64,000 nt of DNA from an uncultured Prevotellaceae bacterium (GCA_947168045.1 CAMVKN010000006.1:1-64000), one strand, 5' to 3'; positions 1-14,908 are shown, numbered from the stretch's first letter. The notes: generated by a model not told the origin, from the letters alone. A program made the numbers and translations.

Positions 1-51
1 AGCATCGGTCTCCAAAACCGAGGGTCGTGGGTTCGAGTCCTCCTTCCCGTG
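1..51 (+). tRNA. tRNA-Trp (CCA), 5' end cut by window
   Basis: The first 51 bases fold as the anticodon arm, variable region, T arm and 3' acceptor strand of a tRNA. The anticodon stem is TCGGT/ACCGA around a seven-base loop CTCCAAA, which gives anticodon CCA (tryptophan). The T loop reads TTCGAGT. The 3' strand ends TTCCCGT plus discriminator G, with no encoded CCA. The D arm and 5' acceptor strand lie outside the window. A tRNA-Trp directly before secE is the usual Bacteroidetes order. Confidence 0.9.
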
Positions 52-72
52 CTAAGAAAGCGATAAAAAGAA

Positions 73-270
73 ATGAATATTATCAAGAAGTTCGTTAAGT
101 ATTGCCAGACCTGCTATGATGAGTTGGCTCACAAAGTGACCTGGCCTACATACAAGGAGCTGACAGGTAGCGCTATGCTGGTACTGTCGGCATCGTTGAT
201 TATTGCCCTCGTTGTGTGGGTGATGGATTTTATCTTCAAGTCAGTAATGAGCGTGGTTTATCCAGGCTAA
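73..270 (+). CDS. secE: Preprotein translocase subunit SecE
   Basis: This 65-residue protein is the single-span SecE form found in most bacteria outside the enterics. It clamps SecY in the Sec translocon of the inner membrane. Residues 1-30 are the amphipathic cytosolic part, with the SecE-like stretch 'ELAHKVTWPTYKEL', and residues about 36-60 form the one membrane helix. It lies 21 bases after the tRNA and 15 bases before nusG, the conserved order at the head of the ribosomal protein/RNA polymerase cluster, so co-transcription with nusG is likely. Confidence 0.95.
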   Translation: MNIIKKFVKYCQTCYDELAHKVTWPTYKELTGSAMLVLSASLIIALVVWVMDFIFKSVMSVVYPG

Positions 271-285
271 TGGTGATGAACTAAA

Positions 286-831
286 ATGGCTGAGACAGGA
301 AAGAAGTGGTACGTACTGAAAGCCGTAAGCGGTAAGGAGGCAAAGGTAAAGGAGTACTTGGAGGCATTGATGAGAACGAATCCTACGCTGGCCGACAGCG
401 TGGGAGAAATTCTTTTGCCCACTGAGAAGTATGCCCAGCTCCGTAATGGCAAGCGCGTGGTGAAGGAGAAGTTGTTCCTCCCGGGCTATGTGCTTGTTGA
501 AGCCCGTCTGGACGGTGAGATTGCCCATACCCTGCGCTACATACCCAATGTGCTCGGTTTCCTCGGCGGCATGGATAACCCCAGCCCCGTCAGGCAGGCC
601 GACATCAACCGCATCCTGGGAACGGTGGAGGACACCGCAATCAGAACCGAAGAGATGGAGGTGCCTTACGTCCTCGACGAGGCTGTGAAGGTCATCGACG
701 GCCCGTTCAGCGGTTTCAGCGGCATCATCGAGGAGGTGAATGTCGAGAAGCGCAAGCTGAAGGTGATGGTGAAGATCTTCGGTCGCAAGTCTCCCTTGGA
801 GCTCGGCTTTAATCAGGTAGAGAAAGAATAG
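286..831 (+). CDS. nusG: Transcription termination/antitermination protein NusG
   Basis: NusG binds RNA polymerase, reduces pausing and links it to Rho or the leading ribosome. The 181 residues show an N-terminal NGN domain starting 'KKWYVLKAVSGKEAKVKEYL' and a C-terminal KOW domain at about residues 125-175 ('VKVIDGPFSGFSGIIEEVN'). Length is normal for the family. The ATG at 286 follows secE closely. The first residues and KOW domain agree with housekeeping NusG; the placement between secE and rplK argues against a specialised UpxY-type paralogue. Confidence 0.96.
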   Translation: MAETGKKWYVLKAVSGKEAKVKEYLEALMRTNPTLADSVGEILLPTEKYAQLRNGKRVVKEKLFLPGYVLVEARLDGEIAHTLRYIPNVLGFLGGMDNPSPVRQADINRILGTVEDTAIRTEEMEVPYVLDEAVKVIDGPFSGFSGIIEEVNVEKRKLKVMVKIFGRKSPLELGFNQVEKE

Positions 832-926
832 GGCGCAATTTGTTACGGTGCGCTGATTCTAGTATACGGTCTCGGGAGGCTTCCACTCCCAGGCTTATAT
901 GACAATCAAATTAATTATAAACAGAA
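832..926 (+). promoter_or_regulatory. Leader before rplK with small hairpin
   Basis: The 95-base gap between nusG and rplK holds a short hairpin, GGGAG/CTCCC, around 875-893. In many bacteria the mRNA ahead of rplK carries the L1 autoregulatory site, so this leader may do the same. I see no motif that proves L1 binding. Confidence 0.3.
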
Positions 927-1367
927 ATGGCTAAAGAAGTTGCTGGATTAATCAAATTACAGATTAAAGGTGGCGCTGCGAATCCCTCGCCTCCCGTAGG
1001 ACCTGCACTGGGTTCAAAGGGTATCAACATCATGGGATTTTGCAAGGAGTTCAACGCCAGAACCCAGGATAAGGCAGGCAAGATTCTTCCTGTCGTTATT
1101 ACTTACTATGCCGACAAGTCATTCTCCTTCGTCATCAAGACACCTCCCGCAGCTGTCCAGCTGTTAGAGGCTGCCAAGGTGAAGAGTGGTTCTTCAGAGC
1201 CCAACCGTAAGAAGGTGGCCAGCGTGACCTGGGATCAGGTGCGTGCCATCGCCGAGGACAAGCTCCAGGACCTGAACTGCTTCACCGTGGAGTCAGCGAT
1301 GAAGGTGGTTGCCGGAACGGCTCGTAGCATGGGTATCACTGTTCAAGGGGAGTTCCCTGGTAAATAA
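927..1367 (+). CDS. rplK: 50S ribosomal protein L11
   Basis: L11 forms the GTPase-associated centre of the large subunit together with L10 and L12. The 146-residue protein starts '[29 protein letters not shown]', the diagnostic proline-rich L11 N-terminus. The C-terminal RNA-binding domain follows from about residue 75. Length and order (before rplA) are standard. It is followed by rplA after 24 bases. Confidence 0.97.
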   Translation: MAKEVAGLIKLQIKGGAANPSPPVGPALGSKGINIMGFCKEFNARTQDKAGKILPVVITYYADKSFSFVIKTPPAAVQLLEAAKVKSGSSEPNRKKVASVTWDQVRAIAEDKLQDLNCFTVESAMKVVAGTARSMGITVQGEFPGK

Positions 1368-1391
1368 CAATAACTTCAATTTTTAAAGACA

Positions 1392-2084
1392 ATGAGTAAA
1401 CTGACAAAAAATCAGAAGCTGGTAGCTGATAAGATTGAAGCAGGGAAAGCATACACCTTGAAGGAGGCCGCTGCATTGGTCAAGGAGATTACGACGACCA
1501 AGTTTGAGGCTTCTGTGGATATCGATGTGCGTCTGGGTGTTGACCCGCGTAAGGCCAACCAGATGGTGCGTGGCGTTGTGTCGCTGCCCAATGGTACTGG
1601 CAAGGTAACGCGTGTGCTCGCTCTCTGCACTCCTGATCAGGAGGCTGCCGCCAAGGAGGCCGGTGCCGACTATGTTGGTCTTGACGAGTACATCGAAAAG
1701 ATCAAGGGTGGCTGGACCGACGTGGATGTGATCATCACCATGCCCTCATGCATGGGTAAACTGGGTCCCTTGGGCCGTATCCTCGGTCCCCGTGGACTGA
1801 TGCCTAACCCCAAGAGCGGTACCGTCACTATGGACGTTGCCAAGGCTGTCAAGGAGGTGAAGCAGGGTAAGATTGACTTCAAGGTGGACAAGACGGGTAT
1901 CGTGCATACCTCTATCGGCAAGGTGTCCTTCACCGCTGATCAGATTTTCGAGAACGCCAAGGAGTTCATTGCTACCATCATCAAGCTGAAGCCCGCTGCT
2001 GCAAAGGGTACATACATGAAGAGCATCTTCCTCTCAAGTACGATGAGTATGGGTATCAAGGTAGATCCTAAATCAGTTGAATAA
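1392..2084 (+). CDS. rplA: 50S ribosomal protein L1
   Basis: L1 builds the mobile stalk at the E site and in many bacteria represses its own operon by binding the leader mRNA. The 230-residue product has the L1 signature '[31 protein letters not shown]' at about residues 114-144. It lies 24 bases after rplK and 20 bases before rplJ, in the same operon. No anomaly in length or start. Confidence 0.97.
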   Translation: MSKLTKNQKLVADKIEAGKAYTLKEAAALVKEITTTKFEASVDIDVRLGVDPRKANQMVRGVVSLPNGTGKVTRVLALCTPDQEAAAKEAGADYVGLDEYIEKIKGGWTDVDVIITMPSCMGKLGPLGRILGPRGLMPNPKSGTVTMDVAKAVKEVKQGKIDFKVDKTGIVHTSIGKVSFTADQIFENAKEFIATIIKLKPAAAKGTYMKSIFLSSTMSMGIKVDPKSVE

Positions 2085-2104
2085 CTCGTAAAAAGATTAG
2101 ACAA

Positions 2105-2626
2105 ATGAAAAAGGAATTAAAAGATACTATCATCGTAGAGTTGGGTGAGAAGCTCAAGGAGTATCCTCATTTCTATCTGGTCGACCTGACCGGACTGGAT
2201 GCTGAGAAGACAAGCGAGCTGCGCCGCAACTGCTTCAAGAACGAGATTCAGCTGCTCGTGGTGAAGAACAAGCTGCTGCACAAGGCCTTCGAGAAGGCCG
2301 AGCTGGACTACAGTGCTCTGTATGACTGCCTGAAGGGCAACACCGCGCTGATGTTCACCAATGTGGCCAATGCTCCCGCCAAGCTGCTGAAGGACTATAA
2401 GACTAAGAAAGAGGAAATTCCCGCCCTCAAGGGTGCATTTGCCGAAGAGAGCTTCTTCGTGGGTGCCGACAAGCTCGACGAGCTGGTGGCCATCAAGAGC
2501 AAGAACGAACTTATCGCCGACGTCGTGGCTCTGCTGCAGTCGCCGATCAAGAACGTTATCTCGGGCCTCAATGCCGGTGGTAAGATCCACGGTCTGCTGG
2601 ACGCTATCGCTGAGCGTAACAAATAA
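2105..2626 (+). CDS. rplJ: 50S ribosomal protein L10
   Basis: L10 anchors L7/L12 dimers to the ribosomal stalk. The 173-residue protein shows the L10 N-terminal RNA-binding fold ('FYLVDLTGLDAEKTSELRRNCFKNEIQLLVVKNKLLHKAF') and the C-terminal helix that carries L12 ('ALLQSPIKNVISGLNAGGKIHGLLDAIAER'). The gap to rplA is only 20 bases, so an E. coli-style L10 leader upstream of rplJ is not present here; the regulation site, if any, must be elsewhere. Confidence 0.97.
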   Translation: MKKELKDTIIVELGEKLKEYPHFYLVDLTGLDAEKTSELRRNCFKNEIQLLVVKNKLLHKAFEKAELDYSALYDCLKGNTALMFTNVANAPAKLLKDYKTKKEEIPALKGAFAEESFFVGADKLDELVAIKSKNELIADVVALLQSPIKNVISGLNAGGKIHGLLDAIAERNK

Positions 2627-2681
2627 CAAGCGACACATTAATCAACGTTATCATTAAAACAATTAAAACATTTAAATAAAA

Positions 2682-3062
2682 ATGGCAGATATTAAAGCTA
2701 TTGCTGAGCAGTTGGTGAATCTGACTGTGAAGGAAGTGAACGAGTTGGCAACGATCCTGAAGGACGAGTATGGAATTGAGCCCGCTGCTGCAGCTGTTGC
2801 AGTGGCTGCTGGCCCCGCTGCTGGCGGTGCTGCTGAGGCTGCTGAGGAGAAGACCTCTTTCGACGTGGTGCTGAAGTCGGCTGGCGCAGCTAAGCTGCAG
2901 GTCGTGAAGGCCGTGAAGGAAGCTTGTGGTCTGGGCCTGAAGGAGGCTAAGGACCTGGTCGACGGTGCTCCCGCTACCATCAAGGAGGGCCTGTCGAAGG
3001 ACGAGGCTGAGAACCTGAAGAAGACCATCGAGGCCGCTGGTGCCGAGGTTGAGCTGAAGTAA
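2682..3062 (+). CDS. rplL: 50S ribosomal protein L7/L12
   Basis: The 126-residue acidic protein has the dimerising N-terminus, an Ala/Gly hinge ('[22 protein letters not shown]', about residues 35-56), and the globular C-terminal domain '[41 protein letters not shown]' that recruits translational GTPases. It is followed by a strong hairpin before rpoB. Confidence 0.97.
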   Translation: MADIKAIAEQLVNLTVKEVNELATILKDEYGIEPAAAAVAVAAGPAAGGAAEAAEEKTSFDVVLKSAGAAKLQVVKAVKEACGLGLKEAKDLVDGAPATIKEGLSKDEAENLKKTIEAAGAEVELK

Positions 3063-3085
3063 TTCAGGACACTGCTATATCATTT

Positions 3086-3125
3086 GGTTAGGGACTTCCC
3101 AGTCGGTGGTCCCTAACCTTTTCTT
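3086..3125 (+). terminator. rplL-rpoB attenuator hairpin
   Basis: A perfect 10-bp stem GGTTAGGGAC (3086-3095) / GTCCCTAACC (3109-3118) with a 13-base loop is followed by TTTTCTTG. It sits between rplL and rpoB, where many bacteria have a partial terminator that lowers polymerase relative to ribosomal protein output. No separate TAnnTTTG promoter was obvious before rpoB, so read-through is the likely source of rpoBC mRNA. Confidence 0.7.
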
Positions 3126-3245
3126 GTCTCTTCAGGAGAGTCCTCTTTAGACCCTTGCAGGAGTGTTTCTCTTTTCCTGCATGACGACTTGCCCCACATC
3201 TCCTGTTAGTTGAGCGAATGCGAAACTTGAAAACATTAATTATAT

Positions 3246-6200
3246 ATGGCATCAAAAGTAATAGACAACAGAGTAAACTTTGGCACGGTGAAGAACCCCA
3301 TGCCACTGCCTGACTTCCTCGACGTGCAGCTTAAGTCCTTCCAGGATTTCCTGCAGTTAGACACGCCGCCTGAGGAACGCAAGAACGACGGACTGTATAA
3401 GGTGTTCGCAGAGAACTTCCCTATCACCGACACGCGTAATAACTTCGTCCTTGAGTTCCTGGATTACTATATCGACCCGCCACGCTACACCATTGAAGAG
3501 TGTCTGGAGCGCGGACTGACCTATAGCGTACCCTTGAAGGCCAAGCTGAAGCTCTACTGTACGGACCCCGACCACGAGGACTTTGGGACCGTCATTCAGG
3601 ATGTGTTCCTGGGTCCCATCCCCTATATGACCAGCAACGGCACCTTCGTCATCAACGGTGCCGAGCGTGTCGTCGTCTCGCAGTTGCACCGTTCACCCGG
3701 TGTGTTCTTCGGCCAGAGTGTGCATGCCAATGGCACGCTGCTCTATTCGGCCCGCATCATCCCGTTCAAGGGTTCGTGGATTGAGTTTGCCACCGACATC
3801 AACAACGTGATGTATGCCTATATCGACCGTAAGAAGAAGTTGCCTGTTACTACGCTGCTGCGTGCCATAGGTTTCGAGAACGATAAGGACATCCTCTCCA
3901 TCTTCGACCTGGCCGAGGAGGTGAAGGTCAACAAGGCCTCGCTGAAGAAGGTGCTCGGCTCCAAGCTGGCTGCCCGTGTGCTGAAGAGCTGGAACGAGGA
4001 CTTCGTCGATGAGGATACCGGCGAGGTGGTCTCCATCGAGCGCAATGAGGTCATCATGGAGCGTGAGACAGAGATTACCGAAGAGAACATGCTCGACATC
4101 CTGGAGAGCGGTGCACAGACCATTCTCGTCCACAAGGACGAGGCCGTGGCTCAGGACTACAGCATCATCTTCAATACACTGGCCAAGGACCCCTCGAACT
4201 CAGAGAAGGAGGCCGTGCTCTACATCTACCGTCAGCTGCGTAACGCCGACCCTGCCGACGATGCCTCGGCACGTGAGGTCATCCAGAACCTGTTCTTCAG
4301 CGACAAGCGCTATGACCTGGGCGATGTGGGCCGTTACCGCATCAACAAGAAGCTGGGCTTAGAAACCAGCATGGAGACGCGCGTGCTGACCAAGGAGGAC
4401 ATCATTGAGATTATCAAGTATCTCATTCAACTCATCAATTCGAAGGCCGCCGTCGATGACATCGACCATCTGTCAAACCGTCGTGTGCGTACCGTCGGCG
4501 AGCAGCTCAGCAACCAGTTCTCTATCGGCCTGGCACGCATGAGCCGCACCATCCGCGAGCGCATGAATGTCCGTGACAATGAGGTGTTCACGCCTACCGA
4601 CCTGATCAATGCCAAGACCATCTCGGGCGTCATCAACTCGTTCTTCGGCACCAACCCGCTGAGCCAGTTCATGGACCAGACCAACCCGCTGGCTGAGGTG
4701 ACTCACAAGCGTCGTCTCTCGGCTCTGGGTCCTGGCGGTCTGAGCCGTGAGCGTGCCGGCTTCGAGGTGCGTGACGTGCACTATACCCACTATGGCCGCC
4801 TCTGCCCCATTGAGAGCCCTGAGGGACCGAACATCGGTCTTATCTCCTCGCTTTGCGTCTATGCCAAGATCAACGAGCTGGGCTTCATCCAGACACCTTA
4901 CCGCAAGGTGGAGAATGGCGTGGCCAACCTGAACAACGACGAGATTGTCTACCTCACGGCTGAGGACGAGGCCAACTACATCATCGGCCAGGGCAATGCT
5001 CCGCTGAACGACGACGGTACCTTCATCCGCGACGTGGTGAAGTGTCGTCAGGATGCCGACTTCCCCGTGGTGCCGCCTTCAGAGGTGAACCTCATGGATG
5101 TGTCGCCGCAGCAGATTGCCTCTATCGCCGCATCGCTTATCCCCTTCCTGGAGCATGACGACGCCCACCGCGCACTGATGGGCTCTAACATGATGCGCCA
5201 GGCCGTGCCCCTGCTTCATAACGAGGCTCCCATCGTGGGCACAGGCATTGAGAAGCAGGTGTGCGAGGACAGCCGCACGATGATTACTGCCGAGGGCGAT
5301 GGCGTCATCGAGTATGTCGATGCCACCACCATCCGCATCCTCTACGACCGCACTGAGGATGAGGAGTTCGTCAGCTTCGAGCCGGCTCTGAAAGAATATC
5401 GTATACCTAAGTTCCGTCGTACCAACCAGAACATGACCATCGACCTGCGTCCCATCTGCGACAAGGGCCAGCGTGTGAAGAAGGGCGACATCCTGACCGA
5501 GGGCTACGCCACTGAGAATGGTGAGCTGGCTCTGGGCCGTAACCTCCTGGTGGCTTACATGCCTTGGAAGGGTTACAACTATGAGGATGCCATCGTGCTC
5601 AATGAGCGCATCGTGCGTGAGGACATCCTCACCTCAGTCCATGTGGATGAGTATTCGCTGGACGTGCGCGAGACGAAGCGTGGTGTCGAGGAGTTCACCT
5701 CTGACATCCCCAACGTCTCTGAGGAGGCCACCAAGGACCTCGACGAGAACGGTGTCATCCGTGTCGGCGCTCGTGTGGAGCCCGGCGACATCCTCATCGG
5801 CAAGATCTCGCCGAAGGGTGAGAGCGACCCCTCGCCTGAGGAGAAGCTGCTGCGTGCCATCTTCGGCGACAAGGCTGGCGATGTGAAGGACTCATCGCTG
5901 AAGGCCAACCCGTCGCTTACTGGCGTCATCATTGACAAGAAGCTCTTCGCCCACGCCATCAAGACGCGCCAGACGAAGCAGCAGGACAAGATTACGCTGG
6001 CCAAGATTGACGAGGAATACGAGGCAAAGGTCAACGACCTGAAGGACATCCTGATTGACAAGCTGGCCGAGCTGACCAAGGGTAAGACGTCGCAGGGCGT
6101 GAAGGACTACACTGGCGCTGAGGTCATCAGCAAGGGTGCCAAGTTCACCCAGACCGTGCTGCGCAACCTTGAGTACGGCGACGTGCAGACCAACAAGTGG

Positions 6201-7058
6201 ACCAACGATGACCACAAGAACGAGCTCATCGCCAAGCTCATCATCAACTTCATGAAGAAGTATAAGCTGCTCGATGCCGAGATGAAGCGCCGCAAGTTCG
6301 CCATCAGCATGGGCGACGAGCTGCCCTCGGGCATCCTGCAGATGGCCAAGGTCTATGTGGCCAAGAAGCGTAAGATTGGCGTGGGCGACAAGCTCGCCGG
6401 TCGTCATGGCAACAAGGGCATCGTGTCGAAGGTGGTGCGCCAGGAGGACATGCCGTTCCTTGAGGACGGTCGTCCCGTCGACCTGGTGCTGAACCCGCTG
6501 GGCGTGCCTTCGCGTATGAACCTGGGTCAGATCTTTGAGGCCATCCTCGGTGCTGCCGGCAAGCGCATGGGTGTGAAGTTTGCCACGCCTATCTTCGACG
6601 GTGCCAAGCTTGACGACCTTGCTGAATGGACTGACAAGGCAGGTCTGCCACGCCTTTGCTCCACCTATCTCTATGATGGCGAGACGGGCGAGAAGTTCGA
6701 CCAGCCGGCCACCGTGGGCATCACCTACTTCCTCAAGCTGGGCCACATGGTCGAGGACAAGATGCACGCCCGTTCCATCGGTCCTTACAGTCTCATCACT
6801 CAGCAGCCGCTCGGCGGTAAGGCACAGTTTGGCGGACAGCGCTTTGGTGAGATGGAGGTCTGGGCACTGGAGGCTTTCGGTGCCAGCCATGTGCTGCAAG
6901 AGATTCTTACTATCAAGTCTGATGATACCGTGGGCCGTTCCAAGGCTTACGAGGCTATCGTCAAGGGTGAGCCGATGCCCACACCGGGTATTCCCGAATC
7001 GCTCAATGTGCTGCTGCACGAGCTGCGCGGTCTCGGTCTGAGCGTCACCCTCGACTAA
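3246..7058 (+). CDS. rpoB: DNA-directed RNA polymerase subunit beta
   Basis: Catalytic beta subunit of RNA polymerase, 1270 residues, full length for Bacteroidetes. The fork/rifampicin pocket reads '[27 protein letters not shown]' and matches the sensitive consensus (Asp, His and Ser of the pocket are present). The C-terminal clamp segment contains '[24 protein letters not shown]' and the protein ends in the usual '[14 protein letters not shown]' region. It starts 183 bases after rplL and is followed by rpoC after 88 bases. Confidence 0.98.
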   Translation: MASKVIDNRVNFGTVKNPMPLPDFLDVQLKSFQDFLQLDTPPEERKNDGLYKVFAENFPITDTRNNFVLEFLDYYIDPPRYTIEECLERGLTYSVPLKAKLKLYCTDPDHEDFGTVIQDVFLGPIPYMTSNGTFVINGAERVVVSQLHRSPGVFFGQSVHANGTLLYSARIIPFKGSWIEFATDINNVMYAYIDRKKKLPVTTLLRAIGFENDKDILSIFDLAEEVKVNKASLKKVLGSKLAARVLKSWNEDFVDEDTGEVVSIERNEVIMERETEITEENMLDILESGAQTILVHKDEAVAQDYSIIFNTLAKDPSNSEKEAVLYIYRQLRNADPADDASAREVIQNLFFSDKRYDLGDVGRYRINKKLGLETSMETRVLTKEDIIEIIKYLIQLINSKAAVDDIDHLSNRRVRTVGEQLSNQFSIGLARMSRTIRERMNVRDNEVFTPTDLINAKTISGVINSFFGTNPLSQFMDQTNPLAEVTHKRRLSALGPGGLSRERAGFEVRDVHYTHYGRLCPIESPEGPNIGLISSLCVYAKINELGFIQTPYRKVENGVANLNNDEIVYLTAEDEANYIIGQGNAPLNDDGTFIRDVVKCRQDADFPVVPPSEVNLMDVSPQQIASIAASLIPFLEHDDAHRALMGSNMMRQAVPLLHNEAPIVGTGIEKQVCEDSRTMITAEGDGVIEYVDATTIRILYDRTEDEEFVSFEPALKEYRIPKFRRTNQNMTIDLRPICDKGQRVKKGDILTEGYATENGELALGRNLLVAYMPWKGYNYEDAIVLNERIVREDILTSVHVDEYSLDVRETKRGVEEFTSDIPNVSEEATKDLDENGVIRVGARVEPGDILIGKISPKGESDPSPEEKLLRAIFGDKAGDVKDSSLKANPSLTGVIIDKKLFAHAIKTRQTKQQDKITLAKIDEEYEAKVNDLKDILIDKLAELTKGKTSQGVKDYTGAEVISKGAKFTQTVLRNLEYGDVQTNKWTNDDHKNELIAKLIINFMKKYKLLDAEMKRRKFAISMGDELPSGILQMAKVYVAKKRKIGVGDKLAGRHGNKGIVSKVVRQEDMPFLEDGRPVDLVLNPLGVPSRMNLGQIFEAILGAAGKRMGVKFATPIFDGAKLDDLAEWTDKAGLPRLCSTYLYDGETGEKFDQPATVGITYFLKLGHMVEDKMHARSIGPYSLITQQPLGGKAQFGGQRFGEMEVWALEAFGASHVLQEILTIKSDDTVGRSKAYEAIVKGEPMPTPGIPESLNVLLHELRGLGLSVTLD

Positions 7059-7063
7059 TCGAA

Positions 7064-7140
7064 GTGAAAAGCGAAGAGTGAAAAGTGAGGAATCTGCTGT
7101 CGCTCTTCCATCGTAAATCGTAAATTCGTAAATCGTAAAT
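7064..7140 (+). repeat. Short tandem repeats in rpoB-rpoC spacer
   Basis: The spacer has GTGAAAAG-type repeats (about 7066-7089) and then four CGTAAAT units (7111-7140) ending six bases before the rpoC ATG. This is the first of several period-7/8 repeat tracts that lie directly before start codons in this window. Confidence 0.75.
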
Positions 7141-7146
7141 TGAAAT

Positions 7147-11475
<4,329 letters not shown>

Positions 11476-11568
11476 CCGATTTTCATGAATCACCGTCTGT
11501 CTCTGACAGACATTACATCTTTGAAGGAGTTGCACTGAAATGCGGTAACAGCGCTGCGCACTCTTTCG

Positions 11569-11625
11569 AATACAAAGAAAAACCAGAAAGGCAAACCGTT
11601 GCTCTTTCTGGTTTTTCTTTGTATT
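11569..11625. terminator. Long perfect hairpin after rpoC
   Basis: A 22-bp perfect inverted repeat, AATACAAAGAAAAACCAGAAAG (11569-11590) and its complement (11604-11625), closes a 13-base loop. It lies between convergent genes (rpoC and the peptide gene at 11654), and T-rich arms occur on both strands, so it can terminate in both directions. A smaller hairpin GTCTGTC/GACAGAC lies at 11495-11511. Confidence 0.85.
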
Positions 11626-11653
11626 ATGTGTTAGTGCGTAACAGCCTAATTAA

Positions 11654-11845
11654 TTAGTCCAAGATACTACCGTTACCGGTAGTGTCATCGGTCTCGTCGT
11701 CCCAGTCGTTGGATCTCCGAGCACCGCCCTCGCCGTCCCACCAAGGAACATTCCTTGTGGGGTCGCCGCTTCTGGTCAGCAGTATGCACTTGTGTCGCAG
11801 CTCGACTACTCTCATTGAAGGTTTCTCGTAAGCTCTCTTTTTCAT
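11654..11845 (-). CDS. Small acidic peptide, AYEKP/DWDDE family, copy 1
   Basis: A 63-residue peptide with the start set at the internal ATG at 11845, because GGAGGACAC lies just before it and the same GGAGGACAC precedes the related gene at 59264. The N-terminus 'MKKRAYEKPSMRVVEL' closely matches 'MIKKAYEKPTMQVFEA' of the copy at 59264, and the 'SNDWDDE' near the end matches 'NSDWDDED' of the copy at 39819. It has no signal peptide or membrane helix and has a Trp/Asp-rich tail. It starts within 20 bases of the end of the secreted-protein gene on the same strand, so they are probably co-transcribed. Function unknown to me. Confidence 0.75.
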   Translation of the reverse strand: MKKRAYEKPSMRVVELRHKCILLTRSGDPTRNVPWWDGEGGARRSNDWDDETDDTTGNGSILD

Positions 11846-11863
11846 TGCTGTGTCCTCCATTCG

Positions 11864-14806
11864 TTATTTGATTACAATTCTTTTTCCGTTGTTAATATAG
11901 ATACCCTTGGTGCTGGGCTTGCCATTCAGGCGCACACCGTCGAGCGTGTACCAGCCGTCGAACGAGAGTTCGCCCGTCTTGGTGTCAATTTCTCCGATAG
12001 CGGTCAGGTCACTATTGCGACTGACGAGGCGCACGGTGATGCTCTGGGGCAGGTCGTCGGTGGCGGCTGCGCGGGTCAAACCGCGAGCCGGGGCCGGGGC
12101 CTCCGTGCCGACATACGACAGATAACAGCGCATGGGCTTGATGAAGGCACCTGTAGTGAAGCGGACGAACTGCCCAGCCTCAACGGTTGCCGCGCCGCCA
12201 GCCTCGGTGCCACTTTGGGCTGCAAAGCCGTAGTCATTGCTTGCAACTGCCCAACTCTTCCCTTTATACGTGCCGTGGAAATTCCAGGCTACATCCGTCG
12301 TGGCGCCGCCATAGAGACCATCGTTAGCCGTCGTGGGCTGCAGCGTCACGACTCCGCCCGTCATGTTCACGATGTTCGGGAACGTCATCGTCGTCGCGTC
12401 ATCCGGCATGAACAGATACGGCGTGTTGGCCGTCAGCGTGGTCTCAGCCGTATTGCCCGGCTCCTGCATCGTGCAGACCCACTTGTGCAAGCCTTCGTCG
12501 TACACCACTTCCTTGAAGCCGTAGAACTTGCCGCCCTCGTTGTCGTTGCAGATATAGTTGAACGGCAGTATCACCGTCGCGGCCTGTGCTGTGTTGAACG
12601 GGCGGTTGTAGGTCACGCTCTTGATATTGCCTACCTCCTCCGTGATGTTCACGCCCACGACGTTGACGCCTGTTCCCTGATTGTTTGTGCCGTTGATGGT
12701 CACGTCGGCCCTCTCATTCCACTCATTGAAGCGATATTCCACCACTGCGTCGCCGTACTTCGGCGTGTAGTAGTTGCCGTCGTAGAGGAAGCCGTTCTTG
12801 TAGCCATCCACCATTCCGTGGTCGGTCATCGCATTGCCGAGGTTGGCGGGCGCGACGGTCGCCGTGGCTGCGGGGCGTCCCTGCCTGTTGCCGAGGATGC
12901 TGGTATAGTAGCAGTTTGTCATGTTGTAGGTCGGGTCACTGTTTGGATAGACGAACGTGAAGCAGTTGCCGCCCAGCGCGTATTTGCCCGTGCCGTATGC
13001 AGCGGGGGCGAAGAGGCAGTCGGTGAACGTGACGGTCAGATTACTTCCAAAGAGGTTTCCTATGAAGCCGCTGCAGTAGGTGGTCGCGTAGGCCTCGCTG
13101 GGGTTGTATATCAGTCCGTCATAGACGCAGCCCGTGACGGTGCAGGCGACGTTTGAGCCATACCAAAATGCGATGATACCGCCATGAAAGCCAACGCCGC
13201 TGACTGTGGTGCTGATTTCGGTGCTCACGCGGCAGTTATTGATGGTGATATTGCCCTCGGAATGGCCCACCAGACCGCCCAAGCGCTCATAGGTGCCGCC
13301 CGTGATGGTGCCGCCGACGTGGAGGTTGCTGATGGTGGCGCCATTGATGTAGTGGAACGGGGCGCAGAAGTCCTCGGCGGCAGTTCGGTTAAAGGTCAGC
13401 GTATTGCCCTGTCCGTCGAACGTACCCTTGAACGGGTGACCGCTCTTGCCTGCCATCTCCGATGAACTGACATTTCCAGCGAGTTTCACAACCTTGCCGC
13501 TGAAGCCGTCGGGAGCCAAGTCGTAGTTTGTGGCAAAGCAGAACCAGCCCCAGCCGTTGGCGGTCTTGATGGTGTACTCGTTTTCGCCAGTCTCTGCGAA
13601 GTCGTCCTCGCTGATAGAGAACGTTGCACCAATGTTGACTTCCTCAGCGGGCATGGTGAACGTGTATGTGTTGCTGCCGTTGTCGGTAATACCGCTGCCG
13701 ATGCTGTAGTTTGTCGTTGAGCCCGTCACGGTCAACGACTCTAACGTTTCACCGAACTTCGGCGTGAAGGTGATGGTAACCGTCTGTCCTTCGCCAGCCA
13801 TAGTTGTGCTTGCGTAATCATCGGTGCTGATATTGAACTGCGGATAGATGTTGTTAATGTCACTATAGGCCACTACGTGGAAACTCTGCGTCAGTGTGTA
13901 GTTCGTGCTGCCGATGGTGACAATGAGCCTCGCGGTGTAGTCGCCGACAGCATTTGGTGCATCTGAAGTGTAGTTGGTGCCGTCGGTCGTATAGCGGATG
14001 CCGTCGGTCGTGCCGTTGAGTCCCGTCTGCGTGTTGAATGCTGGCAGGTTGTGCGAGGCAGAGTAATACGTGCCGGGGCGATAGAAAGATTCAGTGGGCG
14101 GCGTGAGCGTCAGCGTGGCCGTATAGCCTGCATCGGCGAGCGAGCACGTTAGTCCGTCGCTGTGTCCGCAGGTGGCGGTCAGCGTGTTCCCTACGGCGTT
14201 GAATGTGAAGTCGTGCGAGTGCGTCGGCTCCACGTTGGGGATGTAGGTGATTATCATCTCGCATCCGGCGCTCTTGTCGATGAAGAATTTGGCATCGACA
14301 CCTAATCTCATGGTGAGGTTGCCGGCAATGCCTGCTGCATCTGTGCTGATAAAGGTGAAACTGGTGCTCTCGCCGCTGGCTCCAACCCCCGTCAGTGCGT
14401 CGTCGGTGCCGTTGTACTTCATGCCGTCGATTGACATGGAGAAAGTACTGCCTCCCTGCTGATTACTACGACCTGCCTTGGTGAACTCCACCTTCGTCAC
14501 CTTGCCATCGACATAGGGAGAAATGAAGAGTTGCACTTCATTCCCTTGGCCAGAAACAGCGGACGTTACGTTCTGTATCTCGAAAGCAGGATTGCTGTTA
14601 AGATAGACGTCCATCATTGTGCCGTTCACGGTTAGAATGGTCTTCTGCGTGTTGTCGTCAGGGTCGGTTGCCTTGATGCTCAAGTAGTCCGAAGTTAATG
14701 AGGCCGTGCTGAACGAGAATGTCTTCGTCAGTTCGACCGCTCCCACCGACTGCGCCGCCACGAGCCAGAAGGCGAGGGTGAGGATGAGATGGAATGATAG
14801 TTTCAT
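11864..14806 (-). CDS. Large secreted surface protein with C-terminal KGIYINNGKR tail
   Basis: A 980-residue exported protein of unknown function. The start at 14806 gives a clean signal peptide 'MKLSFHLILTLAFWLVAAQSVGA'. The longer ORF to 14929 would add 41 charged residues encoded partly by an interspersed repeat and is less likely, though an A-rich 'AAAAAGAAACAAA' stretch precedes that ATG. Middle parts resemble beta-rich adhesin modules and a GLUG-like segment ('GGLVGHSEGNITINNCRV'). The end 'WYTLDGVRLNGKPSTKGIYINNGKRIVIK' is shared with the proteins at 37715 and 58283 and looks like a short type IX secretion or anchoring signal (inference). Followed directly by a small peptide gene. Confidence 0.8.
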   Translation of the reverse strand: MKLSFHLILTLAFWLVAAQSVGAVELTKTFSFSTASLTSDYLSIKATDPDDNTQKTILTVNGTMMDVYLNSNPAFEIQNVTSAVSGQGNEVQLFISPYVDGKVTKVEFTKAGRSNQQGGSTFSMSIDGMKYNGTDDALTGVGASGESTSFTFISTDAAGIAGNLTMRLGVDAKFFIDKSAGCEMIITYIPNVEPTHSHDFTFNAVGNTLTATCGHSDGLTCSLADAGYTATLTLTPPTESFYRPGTYYSASHNLPAFNTQTGLNGTTDGIRYTTDGTNYTSDAPNAVGDYTARLIVTIGSTNYTLTQSFHVVAYSDINNIYPQFNISTDDYASTTMAGEGQTVTITFTPKFGETLESLTVTGSTTNYSIGSGITDNGSNTYTFTMPAEEVNIGATFSISEDDFAETGENEYTIKTANGWGWFCFATNYDLAPDGFSGKVVKLAGNVSSSEMAGKSGHPFKGTFDGQGNTLTFNRTAAEDFCAPFHYINGATISNLHVGGTITGGTYERLGGLVGHSEGNITINNCRVSTEISTTVSGVGFHGGIIAFWYGSNVACTVTGCVYDGLIYNPSEAYATTYCSGFIGNLFGSNLTVTFTDCLFAPAAYGTGKYALGGNCFTFVYPNSDPTYNMTNCYYTSILGNRQGRPAATATVAPANLGNAMTDHGMVDGYKNGFLYDGNYYTPKYGDAVVEYRFNEWNERADVTINGTNNQGTGVNVVGVNITEEVGNIKSVTYNRPFNTAQAATVILPFNYICNDNEGGKFYGFKEVVYDEGLHKWVCTMQEPGNTAETTLTANTPYLFMPDDATTMTFPNIVNMTGGVVTLQPTTANDGLYGGATTDVAWNFHGTYKGKSWAVASNDYGFAAQSGTEAGGAATVEAGQFVRFTTGAFIKPMRCYLSYVGTEAPAPARGLTRAAATDDLPQSITVRLVSRNSDLTAIGEIDTKTGELSFDGWYTLDGVRLNGKPSTKGIYINNGKRIVIK

Positions 14807-14845
14807 GTGTTTGAGCGTTGCCCGAACATTGCTTTCCCCTTCGGC

Positions 14846-14908
14846 CAGCGACCGTTGGTTCTCACACTCGGCAAAGCTCATGCGAGCATGGCTCTGCTCT
14901 CGTTTAAT
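14846..14908 (-). repeat. Interspersed CGAGAGCAGAGC...TGCCGAGTGTGAG repeat, copy 1
   Basis: Read on the minus strand the element begins CGAGAGCAGAGC and continues to TGCCGAGTGTGAGA. A second copy on the plus strand at 57078-57122 has CGAGAGCAGAGC...TGCCGAGCGTGAGC. The 12-base head is identical and the centre differs. Both lie in the leader of a gene. Similar GAGAGCAGAGC elements are, from memory, common in Bacteroidales genomes. Confidence 0.6.
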